From: Dermabacter sp. p3-SID358
Lineage (GTDB): Bacteria; Actinomycetota; Actinomycetes; Actinomycetales; Dermabacteraceae
Reading direction: 5' to 3'
DNA: 44,684 bases
NCBI RefSeq assembly: GCF_025147465.1
Contig: NZ_JALXOZ010000019.1
Location: 1 to 44,684 of the forward strand
How positions within the stretch are numbered: position 1 is the first letter of the stretch; every line of letters begins with the position of its first letter. The notes beneath the pieces are model-generated. The model was not told the DNA's origin, ran no database searches, and was given only the letters and a program-made list of their open reading frames with translations. Position numbers and translations under genes: made by a program. Of the stretch, positions 6,028-14,690 are shown piece after piece.

Positions 6028-8042
6028 CCATCCTAGGTGAAGCGGTGTTTGCCGAGCTCCGGCGTCGTGGCATGGAGATCGACCTGGCTCGGGTCGAGAG
6101 GATCCTGCTCAATGCCGACGTGTCATCGACGGCGTCCCGCGGCGTACCCGCGCGATTGCGTGTTCGGCGACTCCACGTCACCGGGACGAAGCACTACTCC
6201 GAGAATCCGGCGGAAGGGAACGAGGCGGCCGAGGTCAAGTCCGCACCCATCAACTTGAACTGGTCCCCCGGCAATGGGGTAAACGGTGTCGGTTCTGAAG
6301 CTAACCTGCGAGGCAAATCCTCGGTCCTACATCTGACGATGTGGGCCTTGACCGGACGGAGTCATTTGCAGGCCGACGTTTTCTCATGGATTAAACATGT
6401 GAGCGCCGAGTTTCACATTGATGAGGTCCCCCTGTACGTCGAGTTCGACGTGCGCGACGGTATACCGGTCGGCGCGGTAGAGCAGAGAATCACCTCCGGA
6501 AGTCGAACCGTGTTGGGGCAGTTCGATGGCCACTCGGAGTTCGAGTCTGTCATGGGAGCAGTCATGCTCGAGCGTCTGCGCCTGGACGCGATCTCCGTAT
6601 TCGCCAATGGCGTGGAGACCAAGCACACCTGGCCTTCGTACGCGGCGGCGCTGACAGTGCACGCAGACAAGCTCGATCCCATCATCGGGAACGAGAGCAC
6701 ACTGAAGACCCGTATCCTCCAGATGTTTGTCGGCACTAGTTGGGCGGCTGTGGACGCGCAGGTCGCGACCGCACTCAACTCCCTCAAACACTCTCGACAC
6801 GAGGAAGCGGCGAAGCGTCAGGCTGCCACCTCGGCTACGGCTACCGCTTTGAGGCAAGCCGAAGACCGCGTTGCGGCGGCACTGCAAGGTTTGGAGGCAT
6901 TCGATACCGACGAGCCTGATGTTGATACCGTTTTTGCCCTCGCATCGGCGGCTTCCGAAAGAGCCCACGAGGCACACAATCTTTCCCTCCAAATCATGAC
7001 CGCTGATGCTGCGGCCTCTGAGGCACGGGCACACCTGCGCGCTGAGGAAATGAGGCAGCAGGCCGCAATTGAAGATGCCGTCGCGAGGCGGCTGTTCAAT
7101 GGCATGACGCCCACCGTGTGTCCAAGGTGCTCAACGAAAGTTGACGCCAACCGGTATGCGGCGGAAACCACGACGCATGAGTGCTCACTGTGCCTGCACG
7201 AGCTCGATCTGGACGATCCAACGGCGATCGACGGGTCGGACGCACCTGAAGGTGAAGTCGCAGCAGAGGGTGGTCGTGAGGACACGGAGATCGAGGAGAT
7301 CATCGATCCGCTTGAAGCGCTCCGTAGCGCTGTGGCCGACGCAGACAGCGGTGTCGCTGCTCTGAAGGATCGCTATCGGGAAGCGGAAGCTAAGCGTCGT
7401 GAGGCTGAAGACGCCGCAGCCCAGGGGCGGTTGAAACTCGACTCAGCCCGGGCCCGACTTAAGGCCGAGCTGGAACTCGCCCGGGCGCAGAGTGCGTTCG
7501 ACGCGCTGAGCAGCGCGATGACCGAACGGCGGACCGACGGCGATGATGATGACGAGCTTATCGTGCTACAGGCGACGTCGGACCTGACCAAGAGGTGGGT
7601 AAAAAACGACCAAGATCCTCTTCTGCAGTCGGTCTCGGACACGATCGCATCCCTTGCCCAACGCTTCGGGTCGACCAACATCACTGCCGTGAAGCTCAAA
7701 GGCAATGGCAACATGGACGTCGTCAAGGGCGGGACCACCACGACATACAGCAGTCTCACCAACGGCGAGAAGCTCCGCATCAAGCTTGCCGCGGTTATCG
7801 CGCTAGTCGAACTGGGCCACCGCGCCGGCGTCGGGCGGCATCCAGGCTTGCTATTCATCGATTCGCCGGCAGCCGAAGAGATCCCCGAAGCTGATCTGAA
7901 GACCATGATCGAGACGATGGTCGCAGTTGCTGGGGAAACAGACCTCCAGATCGTGGTCGCCACCACCCACGGTCCGATGCTCAAAGCCGTCCTTCCTCAG
8001 TCCAACTTGCTGGTCGCGACCGGCACTGACTTCGTGTGGTGA
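6024..8042 (+). CDS. SMC/Rad50-like ATPase with zinc ribbon, core of putative defence cassette
   Basis: This is a 672-residue cytoplasmic ATPase. The N-terminal half-domain has a P-loop variant, NGVGSEANLRGKSS (G97, K98, S99). A long Ala/Glu/Arg-rich coiled coil (about 255-350 and 430-520) is interrupted by a four-cysteine zinc ribbon (C366, C369, C387, C390) and a very acidic linker. The C-terminal half has an ABC-type signature, LTNGEKLRIKLA (G581, E582, K583), a Walker B strand LLFID613SP and a switch histidine in VVATTHG. This is the split ATP-binding head plus coiled coil of SMC/Rad50/RecF proteins, short for an SMC. The usual Walker B glutamate is replaced by Ser, a DSP form seen in some defence-linked ATPases. 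It is presumably the sensor/motor that licenses the downstream nuclease. Confidence 0.85.
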   Translation: MTILGEAVFAELRRRGMEIDLARVERILLNADVSSTASRGVPARLRVRRLHVTGTKHYSENPAEGNEAAEVKSAPINLNWSPGNGVNGVGSEANLRGKSSVLHLTMWALTGRSHLQADVFSWIKHVSAEFHIDEVPLYVEFDVRDGIPVGAVEQRITSGSRTVLGQFDGHSEFESVMGAVMLERLRLDAISVFANGVETKHTWPSYAAALTVHADKLDPIIGNESTLKTRILQMFVGTSWAAVDAQVATALNSLKHSRHEEAAKRQAATSATATALRQAEDRVAAALQGLEAFDTDEPDVDTVFALASAASERAHEAHNLSLQIMTADAAASEARAHLRAEEMRQQAAIEDAVARRLFNGMTPTVCPRCSTKVDANRYAAETTTHECSLCLHELDLDDPTAIDGSDAPEGEVAAEGGREDTEIEEIIDPLEALRSAVADADSGVAALKDRYREAEAKRREAEDAAAQGRLKLDSARARLKAELELARAQSAFDALSSAMTERRTDGDDDDELIVLQATSDLTKRWVKNDQDPLLQSVSDTIASLAQRFGSTNITAVKLKGNGNMDVVKGGTTTTYSSLTNGEKLRIKLAAVIALVELGHRAGVGRHPGLLFIDSPAAEEIPEADLKTMIETMVAVAGETDLQIVVATTHGPMLKAVLPQSNLLVATGTDFVW

Positions 8043-8134
8043 CGTGACACGTGCATCGACGGCGTCCGGCACCACCCGTGGCCAACGGTTGAATGGAGGA
8101 GAGCTCGTCTCCGACTCATGCCAGAGGAGGTTCC

Positions 8135-10291
8135 GTGGCGGATCAGTCTGATGCTGGGGCTACTCTCACCGCACTGCAGGGGGTTCTTACCGGCGCTGAA
8201 CCTCCTTCCGACTCTCTGAATAGGATCGGCGGCTGGGACTCGATCCAGATCGTCGCGCCAGAATTAGTCGACGACCCGCTTATCATGCCCGTGACAGCCC
8301 TGGCCGCCCGCGACGCCGCTGCAGAGACTGGCGGACCTGACACTGAGAGCATGCGTCGCGCGGTCGAGGCACTCGCTACTGCGGTGCTCGATACCGAAGA
8401 TCCTGGACTCTTTGCCTCGGCTGTGGACTTCTTTTGCACTGACGCGGCGACCTCCGAGATAGCGGGTGACTTGCTCGCCGCGCGGTGCTTGACGCTGGCT
8501 GTACCTCCGACCAGCGAACAAGGAGGGTTGCATCAAGCCTCAGTGCTGCGGAGAGCTACGGCACTTGAAGCGGCCGCTCGGCTAGCGGTCCGCGGCCGCG
8601 GTTCGAAGCACAAGTTGCTGGCGCTCCTGGAGGACATCACCGAGCCACAGCCCCGTCGGTACGCGCAGGCAGTCATGCGAACGGTCGCGTTGGCATTCGA
8701 CCACTGGACGCCTGACGAAGAGACCGCCGACGTCATCGACGTCCTCACCGGTGTTGCTGCCCCACGCTACAACCAACCACCAACTGAAGAAGTGGTTGAG
8801 CGTAACGAGGTGTTCCGCCGTGATGCGGCACCGGATGCTGCGTGGACGTTGGCGAACATCGCCTTAGCTAAGGCATTACGTCTGACCGCGGTGACGGACA
8901 TGTGCAATGAACTTGACACCGCGGTCAAGAATCTTTCTTTTGTAGCGAATCTTGACGATCGCGACGACGCTTGCTTGCTTAAACCTGCCCTGGAGCTGCT
9001 TCGGAAGCTCCTGTCCGCCTTGCCGGCGACAACCGCCCCCTATGATGCCGCTGCCTGGGCGCCCGATCTCGACGAGGCCAAAGCGATCGCCGCACGCGCG
9101 GACGAATTCACCTTTGATCGGCGCGGGCTCAACCATTGGAGCGGCGACCGGAAGACGGCCGTGCTTCGGGGGTGGAGTCGATTCGCTGAGGATCTCGCGT
9201 TCCTGGGCGACCAGCTCAGCCGTGACAGCATTTATGACGCGTCGATCGTGCTGGACGATATTAGCGCCATCTACTCTTCCTCTCGTTCATACGAGCTCAC
9301 CCACTCCGCAGGGGGATCCCAGAACGTCGTGACAGTTCTGCGGCCCGCAATCGGCAGCGGGTTCGCCGCGCGCGCCGGACTGTTGCGAAACCTCACTGAC
9401 CACACAGACGCACTTAGAGGGAAACTTGCGGCCGCCAGCGCCGGGGGCGACTCGGCAAACAAGGCAGACTTGCAGGGTCGGCTAACGACTGCAGAGCATG
9501 TCTTGGAGGCTGCGCGCATCAGCCTCGTAGCGGCCCCGGAACCGCCGGGAAAATCCCATACGCAGGTGGCAGCCCTACCGCCCCTGCTGGCTGACTTCTT
9601 CGCATCTACGCCGGCCGTGGCTGACGCGCTCAAGGGTGTTCCACAGGAACAACTCGAACGTCTCACTGGCAGTATCGCGGACCGACAGGCTGCTATCGAT
9701 CCAGATCCCGACCTCATGGTTACCGCGACCCGAAAGAGGATGATCGAGGCGCTGACGCGGGCGGAGGACTTTCGTGGCGACGTCGTTCCTGCCGTTACAG
9801 CTGTGCTCGACCAGCTCATCAAGTTCGTCCGCCAACGCATCAACTCTCAGCAGTCATGGAACTCCTACTTGTTCGATCCTGAGGCTGACGAGCAGGACTT
9901 GCATGCGGACCTCTACGACTGGCTGAATCAAGGGCAGCTGGGAAGTGCCACGAATGTCGAGGTTCAGGAAGTCGGCGGGGGTAGAGCTGACATCCAGATC
10001 CACTTCTCGGGCTTCCACTTGTACTTGGAATTGAAGGCCGACCACACGGCAGTCCCAGTCGCCGACAAGTCCACCTACATCAAGCAGACAGTTTCCTACC
10101 AAGCGTCAGACGTACGAATCGGCTTCCTCATTGTGCTGCGAATGACGCCGCCGAAGGACAAATCTCCCTCAGCCCACCTGACCGAGTACGTTTCCCATAC
10201 GACAGTCCCCGTCAACGGAGGTGCCATTGAGCGTCACGTCGTGATGCTCGAGGTTCCTGGGAATCAGACCAAGCCGTCGAGGGTGCACTGA
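8135..10291 (+). CDS. Large helical protein with C-terminal PD-(D/E)XK nuclease domain, effector of putative defence cassette
   Basis: This is a 718-residue protein. Residues 1 to about 590 are almost entirely helical, rich in Ala/Leu/Asp/Glu, and match no family I know. The last 120 residues carry a restriction-endonuclease fold: helix DLHADLYDWLNQ, strand GGGRAD619IQI, hairpin, strand LYLE632LK634AD, then YIKQTVSYQ. D619, E632 and K634 form the PD-(D/E)XK metal site. The GTG at 8135 is chosen because AGAGGAGG lies just 5 bases upstream; an in-frame ATG at 8093 has no ribosome site. The gene follows the ATPase by 92 bases in the same direction. I infer that it is the DNA- or RNA-cutting effector, regulated by the ATPase. 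Confidence 0.78.
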   Translation: MADQSDAGATLTALQGVLTGAEPPSDSLNRIGGWDSIQIVAPELVDDPLIMPVTALAARDAAAETGGPDTESMRRAVEALATAVLDTEDPGLFASAVDFFCTDAATSEIAGDLLAARCLTLAVPPTSEQGGLHQASVLRRATALEAAARLAVRGRGSKHKLLALLEDITEPQPRRYAQAVMRTVALAFDHWTPDEETADVIDVLTGVAAPRYNQPPTEEVVERNEVFRRDAAPDAAWTLANIALAKALRLTAVTDMCNELDTAVKNLSFVANLDDRDDACLLKPALELLRKLLSALPATTAPYDAAAWAPDLDEAKAIAARADEFTFDRRGLNHWSGDRKTAVLRGWSRFAEDLAFLGDQLSRDSIYDASIVLDDISAIYSSSRSYELTHSAGGSQNVVTVLRPAIGSGFAARAGLLRNLTDHTDALRGKLAAASAGGDSANKADLQGRLTTAEHVLEAARISLVAAPEPPGKSHTQVAALPPLLADFFASTPAVADALKGVPQEQLERLTGSIADRQAAIDPDPDLMVTATRKRMIEALTRAEDFRGDVVPAVTAVLDQLIKFVRQRINSQQSWNSYLFDPEADEQDLHADLYDWLNQGQLGSATNVEVQEVGGGRADIQIHFSGFHLYLELKADHTAVPVADKSTYIKQTVSYQASDVRIGFLIVLRMTPPKDKSPSAHLTEYVSHTTVPVNGGAIERHVVMLEVPGNQTKPSRVH

Positions 10292-10411
10292 CACTAACAA
10301 TACGAGGCGGGCATACGGTATCTCCGAGGGCTTCTCGATGACTGCCTCCGGTATTCGTGCCTCGAAGCGGTCCCTCGCTCGTGTCCGCGTGCGTGAAGGT
10401 AAGGGGGCAGG

Positions 10412-10796
10412 TTACCTTTCGCGTCCATGCGTGTCCCGGAGTTCGATCCCAGCAGACCTCAGATAGTTGCGGATCGTGCTGGGGGAGTAACCAAGCTGCA
10501 TGCCCATACGCTTGAACGTCTCGCCGGCTACATAACGACGGATCATTTCCCGGACCTCCCTGTCCGATGGCGTTGCACGCCGCAAGCGCACACCCCGCGT
10601 TCGCAGCAGCGATGCCAGCCGCTCCCGCCCAAGTCCGAGTTCCTTTGCAATCTCTCGTAACGTGGCGCCCGCCGCGTAGCGTGCCTCTTGCTCGAACCAG
10701 CATCTCCTCGCTCACGCGAGGGAGCTTTCGGGCGCGCGGCTCGAGGGGACGGACCCGGCGTTGACGGACGCGGATCAACCGATGCATCGAGCCCAT
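10412..10796 (-). pseudogene. Frameshifted double helix-turn-helix recombinase-type protein
   Basis: Two consecutive homeodomain-like HTH units can be read on the minus strand: AAGATLREIAKELGLGRERL, then DREVREMIRRYVAGETFKRM with GYSPSTIRNYLRSAGIELR, ending in TAA at 10412-10414. A different frame upstream carries MGSMHRLIRVRQRRVRPLEP from an ATG at 10796. The two frames meet around 10690-10700, so one frameshift splits the gene. The arrangement is that of small HTH proteins or tails linked to actinobacterial serine recombinases and resolvases. It is probably inactive. Together with the recombinase fragment at the left edge it brackets the accessory island. Confidence 0.5.
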
Positions 10797-10855
10797 GCGA
10801 ACCAGTGAGGCGCAGGTTTCGATAAGCCTCCCGCTAGGTCCACAGGAATAAGGGA

Positions 10856-10895
10856 CCTCCACCAGGACACACGCCCGGTGGAGGTTTGCTGTTTT
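10856..10895 (+). terminator. Rho-independent terminator
   Basis: CCTCCACC (10856-10863) and GGTGGAGG (10877-10884) form a perfect 8-bp stem with a 13-base loop, followed by TTTGCTGTTTT on the plus strand. It separates the island from the core DsbA lipoprotein gene. No intact gene lies directly upstream on this strand, so it may end read-through from the three-gene cassette. Confidence 0.55.
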
Positions 10896-11067
10896 AACTC
10901 CAGAGTGGCACATTTCCCCCCGCAGCCCATGGCCTCCCGCATCTTCCCCTCATCACTTTCGAAACGAGTGGCTGGGCCCCGCCCACATCGTGAACACTTC
11001 ACTCAATTTTTGTCTCAGGTCCCATGGGTCCCCGCCGTTCCCGGGGTGAAGCCGTCACAATAGGTCC

Positions 11068-11847
11068 ATGACCAGTCTCAAAAACTCGCGTGAATTGAAG
11101 CCTCTCATGACGACCCGCCGCGGCGTGCTTGCCGCGGGTGGTGTTGCCGCCACGATGCTGCTTGCGGCGTGCGGAAACTCAGAAAGTAAGGAAAGCAAGG
11201 AAGGCAAGCAAGCGTCGGATTCTGGCGCTTCCGACGCCACCCCCGCCCTGCCGTCGCCCACGCAGAGCGCTGCCGTGAGCGTGCCGTTCGACGAATCGAA
11301 GCCCTACCTCGAGTTCAACCCGGACTCCGAGGGGCCGGCCGTCGAGTTGCTCGTTGACTACCGATGCCCGCACTGCAAGCTTTTTGCCGAGGCGCAGGAT
11401 AAGGACATTCGCGAACTCGTCGAGAAGGGCTACATCAACTACCGCGTCTACCCGCGCCCGATGCTCGATAAGCGCACGGGGCTCACGTTCTCGAACGATA
11501 CGGCGAGCGCTGTCGTCGCCTCGTGGGTCGAGGATCCGAAGCTGTTCTGGGACATGAACGAAGCGATGTTCGCGCTCCAGCCCGAATCGCCGGAGGACCC
11601 CACGCCCGATACGGCCGAGGTTGCCGAAGCAGCGGTGAAGGCCGGCGCAAGTGAAGAGGTCAAGAACGCCGTCCTCGACGAGAAGTACCGCGACTACGTC
11701 GCGACTATCGAAGAGGTTGGCCAGGAACGCCAGGTTGGCACCCCGACCGTGTACATCGACGGCGAGGAGTGGATGGGCGACGGCGAGCAGCCGGGAACGC
11801 TCAAGACCGACCTCGTGAAGGCGATTTCCGCGAAGGCAAAGAAGTAA
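11068..11847 (+). CDS. Secreted DsbA-family thiol-disulfide lipoprotein
   Basis: This is a 259-residue extracytoplasmic thioredoxin-fold protein. It has a signal sequence with a twin-arginine-like MTTRRGVLAAGG, a hydrophobic core and a lipobox LLAAC (lipidated C35). A Ser/Lys/Glu-rich linker follows, then the DsbA core with C100-P-H-C103 and a cis-proline loop QVGTPTVYIDG. It should sit on the outer face of the membrane and form or shuffle disulfides in exported proteins. The start could be the ATG at 11068 or the one at 11107; the second would give a shorter n-region and both have weak ribosome sites. The gene is alone and ends just before a strong hairpin. Confidence 0.88.
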   Translation: MTSLKNSRELKPLMTTRRGVLAAGGVAATMLLAACGNSESKESKEGKQASDSGASDATPALPSPTQSAAVSVPFDESKPYLEFNPDSEGPAVELLVDYRCPHCKLFAEAQDKDIRELVEKGYINYRVYPRPMLDKRTGLTFSNDTASAVVASWVEDPKLFWDMNEAMFALQPESPEDPTPDTAEVAEAAVKAGASEEVKNAVLDEKYRDYVATIEEVGQERQVGTPTVYIDGEEWMGDGEQPGTLKTDLVKAISAKAKK

Positions 11848-11873
11848 AAATTCTCGATTGATACTCTTCAGTC

Positions 11874-12887
11874 ATGGAAAAGCGAGCCGCGCACGAGGAT
11901 GATGTCGGCTCGCTTTTCACGTGGCACGCGCCGCTTTTTGCGGTTGCCAATCGCCGAGCCTTCGCGCGCGAGCGGCGTGCACGCGTGGACGCGTGGTGTG
12001 CGGGGCAAGCGTCGGATTCCTTCGAAAGGCGCGTGGTCGAGCTCGTGACCGCGCCCGAGGCGCCCTCGGCAGCGCTCTGCCATGCCGCCCTCGAAAGATC
12101 CGCTTCCGCCCCGGGGTTTTCTGGTCCTGACCAGTACCTTCGCGCCGCTCTGCTGCAGCGCTTTGCGCTCTCGGCAGTGGACCCGGGCGGCGCAGGCGGG
12201 GGTCGGCGGGCACGCGCATTTGGTCCGACGGATGCCTACGGTGCCGCCGCGGAAGCGTTTTCGTGGTGCGATGCCGCGCGAGAGAGAGGCGGCGTTGCCA
12301 GCATTCCCGATGTCGTGGTCGAGCTGGGCCTGACTCTCGTGCGCACGGCGCTTGTCGCGGGCATGACTGACGCGGTGGAAGCGCCGCTTGCTGCTGTTGA
12401 GGAAAACGCCTCCCGCGTCCACGCCGTGCATGTGCGTTTTCACGCCTGGTCGTCGATCGCGATTGCCCGGCTCGCCCAAGGCGACCCGGAGGCAGCGCTC
12501 ATCCCCGTCAACCGCGCGAAAATTCTTGCCGACCGCGCTCGGGACCTTGCGGGGCAGTGGCACGCCGAGCGAGTACGCGCACAGGCCCTGAGCATGGCGG
12601 GGCGCACATGGGCGGAGGCCGCCGCTCACGCTGAGGTTGCTTCACTCGCCGAACGCGTTGCCGACGACCTCGACAGCACACCTGATTTACGGCGCGATGC
12701 CACCGTTTCGGCGCTCCAATCAAGGGCCCTGCTGCTCACGCGCATGCGAGAAGAGGATCGAGACCGGGCATCCTCGCGCGAGGCAGAGGCGATCCTGCGC
12801 CGCATTGCCCGGGCTCGGGCAGCGGGCGATGCCGATGAAACGGCCCTCGCCGAATTCGAGAGCCTCGCGCTCGCGGACTCGCGCTGA
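11874..12887 (+). CDS. Hypothetical Ala/Arg-rich helical protein, TPR-like
   Basis: This is a 337-residue soluble protein, rich in Ala, Arg and Glu, with no signal peptide. Its second half is a series of helical hairpins (AIARLAQGDPEAALIPVNRAKILADRARDLAG and similar), as in tetratricopeptide or tandem-helix scaffolds. I do not recognise a specific family. No Shine-Dalgarno precedes the ATG at 11874, but a GATACT -10-like hexamer ends 8 bases before it, so the mRNA could be leaderless. The first codons overlap a terminator hairpin, which is odd and leaves the true start open. The gene ends 8 bases before the convergent decarboxylase. Confidence 0.6.
   Translation: MEKRAAHEDDVGSLFTWHAPLFAVANRRAFARERRARVDAWCAGQASDSFERRVVELVTAPEAPSAALCHAALERSASAPGFSGPDQYLRAALLQRFALSAVDPGGAGGGRRARAFGPTDAYGAAAEAFSWCDAARERGGVASIPDVVVELGLTLVRTALVAGMTDAVEAPLAAVEENASRVHAVHVRFHAWSSIAIARLAQGDPEAALIPVNRAKILADRARDLAGQWHAERVRAQALSMAGRTWAEAAAHAEVASLAERVADDLDSTPDLRRDATVSALQSRALLLTRMREEDRDRASSREAEAILRRIARARAAGDADETALAEFESLALADSR
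11878..11917 (+). terminator. Strong hairpin terminator overlapping the start of the next gene
   Basis: AAAAGCGAGCCG (11878-11889) and CGGCTCGCTTTT (11906-11917) are perfect 12-bp inverted repeats with A and T runs at the ends, which could work in both directions. It lies 30 bases past the stop of the DsbA lipoprotein gene and would terminate its transcript. It also falls inside codons 2-15 of the following open frame. Confidence 0.6.
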
Positions 12888-12895
12888 GAGGGGCG

Positions 12896-14458
12896 TTAGG
12901 CCATCGTGTCGCGCAAAACCGCGATCACGCGGTCCGCTTCCGTATCGGGGTTCACGAACACAAGTCGCAGCACCGTTTCGCCGCTGTGCTTCGTGGGGAT
13001 GCACAGGATCACGCCGTCGCGGGCCATGCGCTGCGACCACTCGTGATACTGCTCGTCGGTCCAACCCGGGCGGCGGAACACGAGAACGCTGAGCTCAGGC
13101 TCGATCACCATCTCGAGGTGCTCGATATCGTCGATGCCGCGACGCACCGCGCGCGAAGTGGAGAGGCACTTCTCGATCGCCTCGGAATACTTCGCCGTGC
13201 CGTGCGTGAGCAGCGAGTACCACAGCGGGAGGCCGCGCGTGCGACGCGAGAGGTGGGCCGCGAGATCGCTCGGGTTGGCGTCGGACCTCACGATCGAATC
13301 CAGGTATTCGGCGTGCTGAGAGTGCGCGCGGTAGGCGGGGCTCGGGTCCCGGTACACGAGTGCGCAGCAGTCATAGGGGGCAAACAGCCACTTGTGCGGG
13401 TCGACGATGAAGGAATCGGCTTCCTCGATCCCGTCGAAGCGGGGGCGGGCGCTCGGGGCTGCGAGGGCGGCGCCGCCGTAGGCGCCGTCGATGTGCACCC
13501 ACACACCGCGCGCGTGAGCGACTTCGACGACGGAGCGAATATCGTCGACGATGCCGGCGTTCGTGGTGCCGCCCGAGGCAACAACCGCGAAGACGCCCGG
13601 GTTCTCGTCGAGGGCGCGGGCGAGGTTGGGGCCGCTCAAATGGCCGCGCTCGTCCACTGGGACGGTGACGACTTCGACGTCGAGCAGGCGCGCTGCGCTT
13701 CGGATCGACGAGTGGGCGCTGCTCGCGCAGGCGACCTTGAAGCCCGTCGTGGGGCGTCCGTCGATAAACACGCCACTCGAAGCCCATTCTTCGCGGGCCT
13801 TCTCGCGTGCCGTCGCGAGCGCGGAAAGGTTGCCGCTTGTGCCTCCCGAGACGAAGGCGCCAGCGGATCCTTCCGGCCAGCCGAGCAGGTCCATGAGCCA
13901 CCGCAGCACCTGGTTCTCGGCCCAGATAGCGCCGGCGCCGGCTTCCCACACGCCACCGAACACGTTGGCGGCGCTCACGACGTTGTCGAAGGCAACGGCC
14001 GCGCGCGTGGGGGCACCGGGAATATAGGCGAGGTTCATGGGGTCATCGGCGGCGCGGGTCGCCGGGATGAGAATGTTCTCGTAGATCTCAAGGGCTCGAT
14101 CGGCGCCGATGCCCTCTTCGGTGATCATGTCGCCGGCCAGCGCCTTGACGGCTTCGTCAAGCTCGGCTGCGGAGCGTGCGGTGGCCTTCGGGTCATGGGC
14201 AAGCGCCGTGTGCTCGCGCGCCCACTTCTGCGCGGCCTCGACGGCGTGCTGCTCATCCCCCCACACGCTCGAAAGCATGCGGCTAGGGCGGCGGGTGGCG
14301 TAGGCGGTGGAAACGGTGGAAGCCGAATCCCCGGTATTGAGCGCCCCCGTAGCGGGGTTGCCCTGATGGTTGCTCTCGGCGACTTTGGCAGCGGGGTTCT
14401 CGTTCCGACGCTCGCCCGCGCCCTGTTGAAGCTCATTCTTCTGTTCGTAAGTGCTCAC
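12896..14458 (-). CDS. Group II PLP-dependent amino-acid decarboxylase
   Basis: This is a 520-residue fold-type I pyridoxal-phosphate enzyme of the aromatic-L-amino-acid / glutamate / diaminobutyrate decarboxylase family. It shows SGGTSGNLSALATAR (phosphate-binding loop), WVHIDGAYGG (Asp that holds the pyridine nitrogen) and SFIVDPHKWLF with the Schiff-base lysine at about K356. An N-terminal extension of about 60 polar residues precedes the conserved part. The start is taken as GTG 14458, after AGGATTGAGAG; an open reading upstream to 14551 has no support. The product is a decarboxylated amine. The substrate (tyrosine, tryptophan, aspartate or diaminobutyrate) cannot be settled here. No transporter or partner enzyme is adjacent. 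Confidence 0.9.
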   Translation of the reverse strand: MSTYEQKNELQQGAGERRNENPAAKVAESNHQGNPATGALNTGDSASTVSTAYATRRPSRMLSSVWGDEQHAVEAAQKWAREHTALAHDPKATARSAAELDEAVKALAGDMITEEGIGADRALEIYENILIPATRAADDPMNLAYIPGAPTRAAVAFDNVVSAANVFGGVWEAGAGAIWAENQVLRWLMDLLGWPEGSAGAFVSGGTSGNLSALATAREKAREEWASSGVFIDGRPTTGFKVACASSAHSSIRSAARLLDVEVVTVPVDERGHLSGPNLARALDENPGVFAVVASGGTTNAGIVDDIRSVVEVAHARGVWVHIDGAYGGAALAAPSARPRFDGIEEADSFIVDPHKWLFAPYDCCALVYRDPSPAYRAHSQHAEYLDSIVRSDANPSDLAAHLSRRTRGLPLWYSLLTHGTAKYSEAIEKCLSTSRAVRRGIDDIEHLEMVIEPELSVLVFRRPGWTDEQYHEWSQRMARDGVILCIPTKHSGETVLRLVFVNPDTEADRVIAVLRDTMA

Positions 14459-14623
14459 GCTCTCAATCCTAGGCGCGCGGGCCGGGACCCGTGGCAGAAC
14501 TGAAGTGCCCCATCGCTCCGAAGCAGGGGACGCCTCTCGCCCCACGGACAATCTCTACGAATGGCCTTGGTGTCCTCTCGTTAGTGGCGGCGTGGCCGCT
14601 TTTGGCAGCGCGGCCGTTTCCTC

Positions 14624-14656
14624 AGACTCTTGCATCTGTCGAGACTCTTGCATCTG
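14624..14656. repeat. Two tandem copies of an 18-base unit
   Basis: AGACTCTTGCATCTG occurs at 14624-14638 and again at 14642-14656, an 18-base period, in the spacer downstream of the HNH pseudogene. Nothing else is recognised between 14459 and 14690. Confidence 0.6.
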
Positions 14657-14690
14657 GCGCGAGCGTTCGTCCCCGCGGCTTTCGGGTTGC

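Noticed and set aside
12986..14503. A 505-codon plus-strand open frame
   Set aside because: It is antisense to the PLP decarboxylase, whose catalytic motifs are intact.
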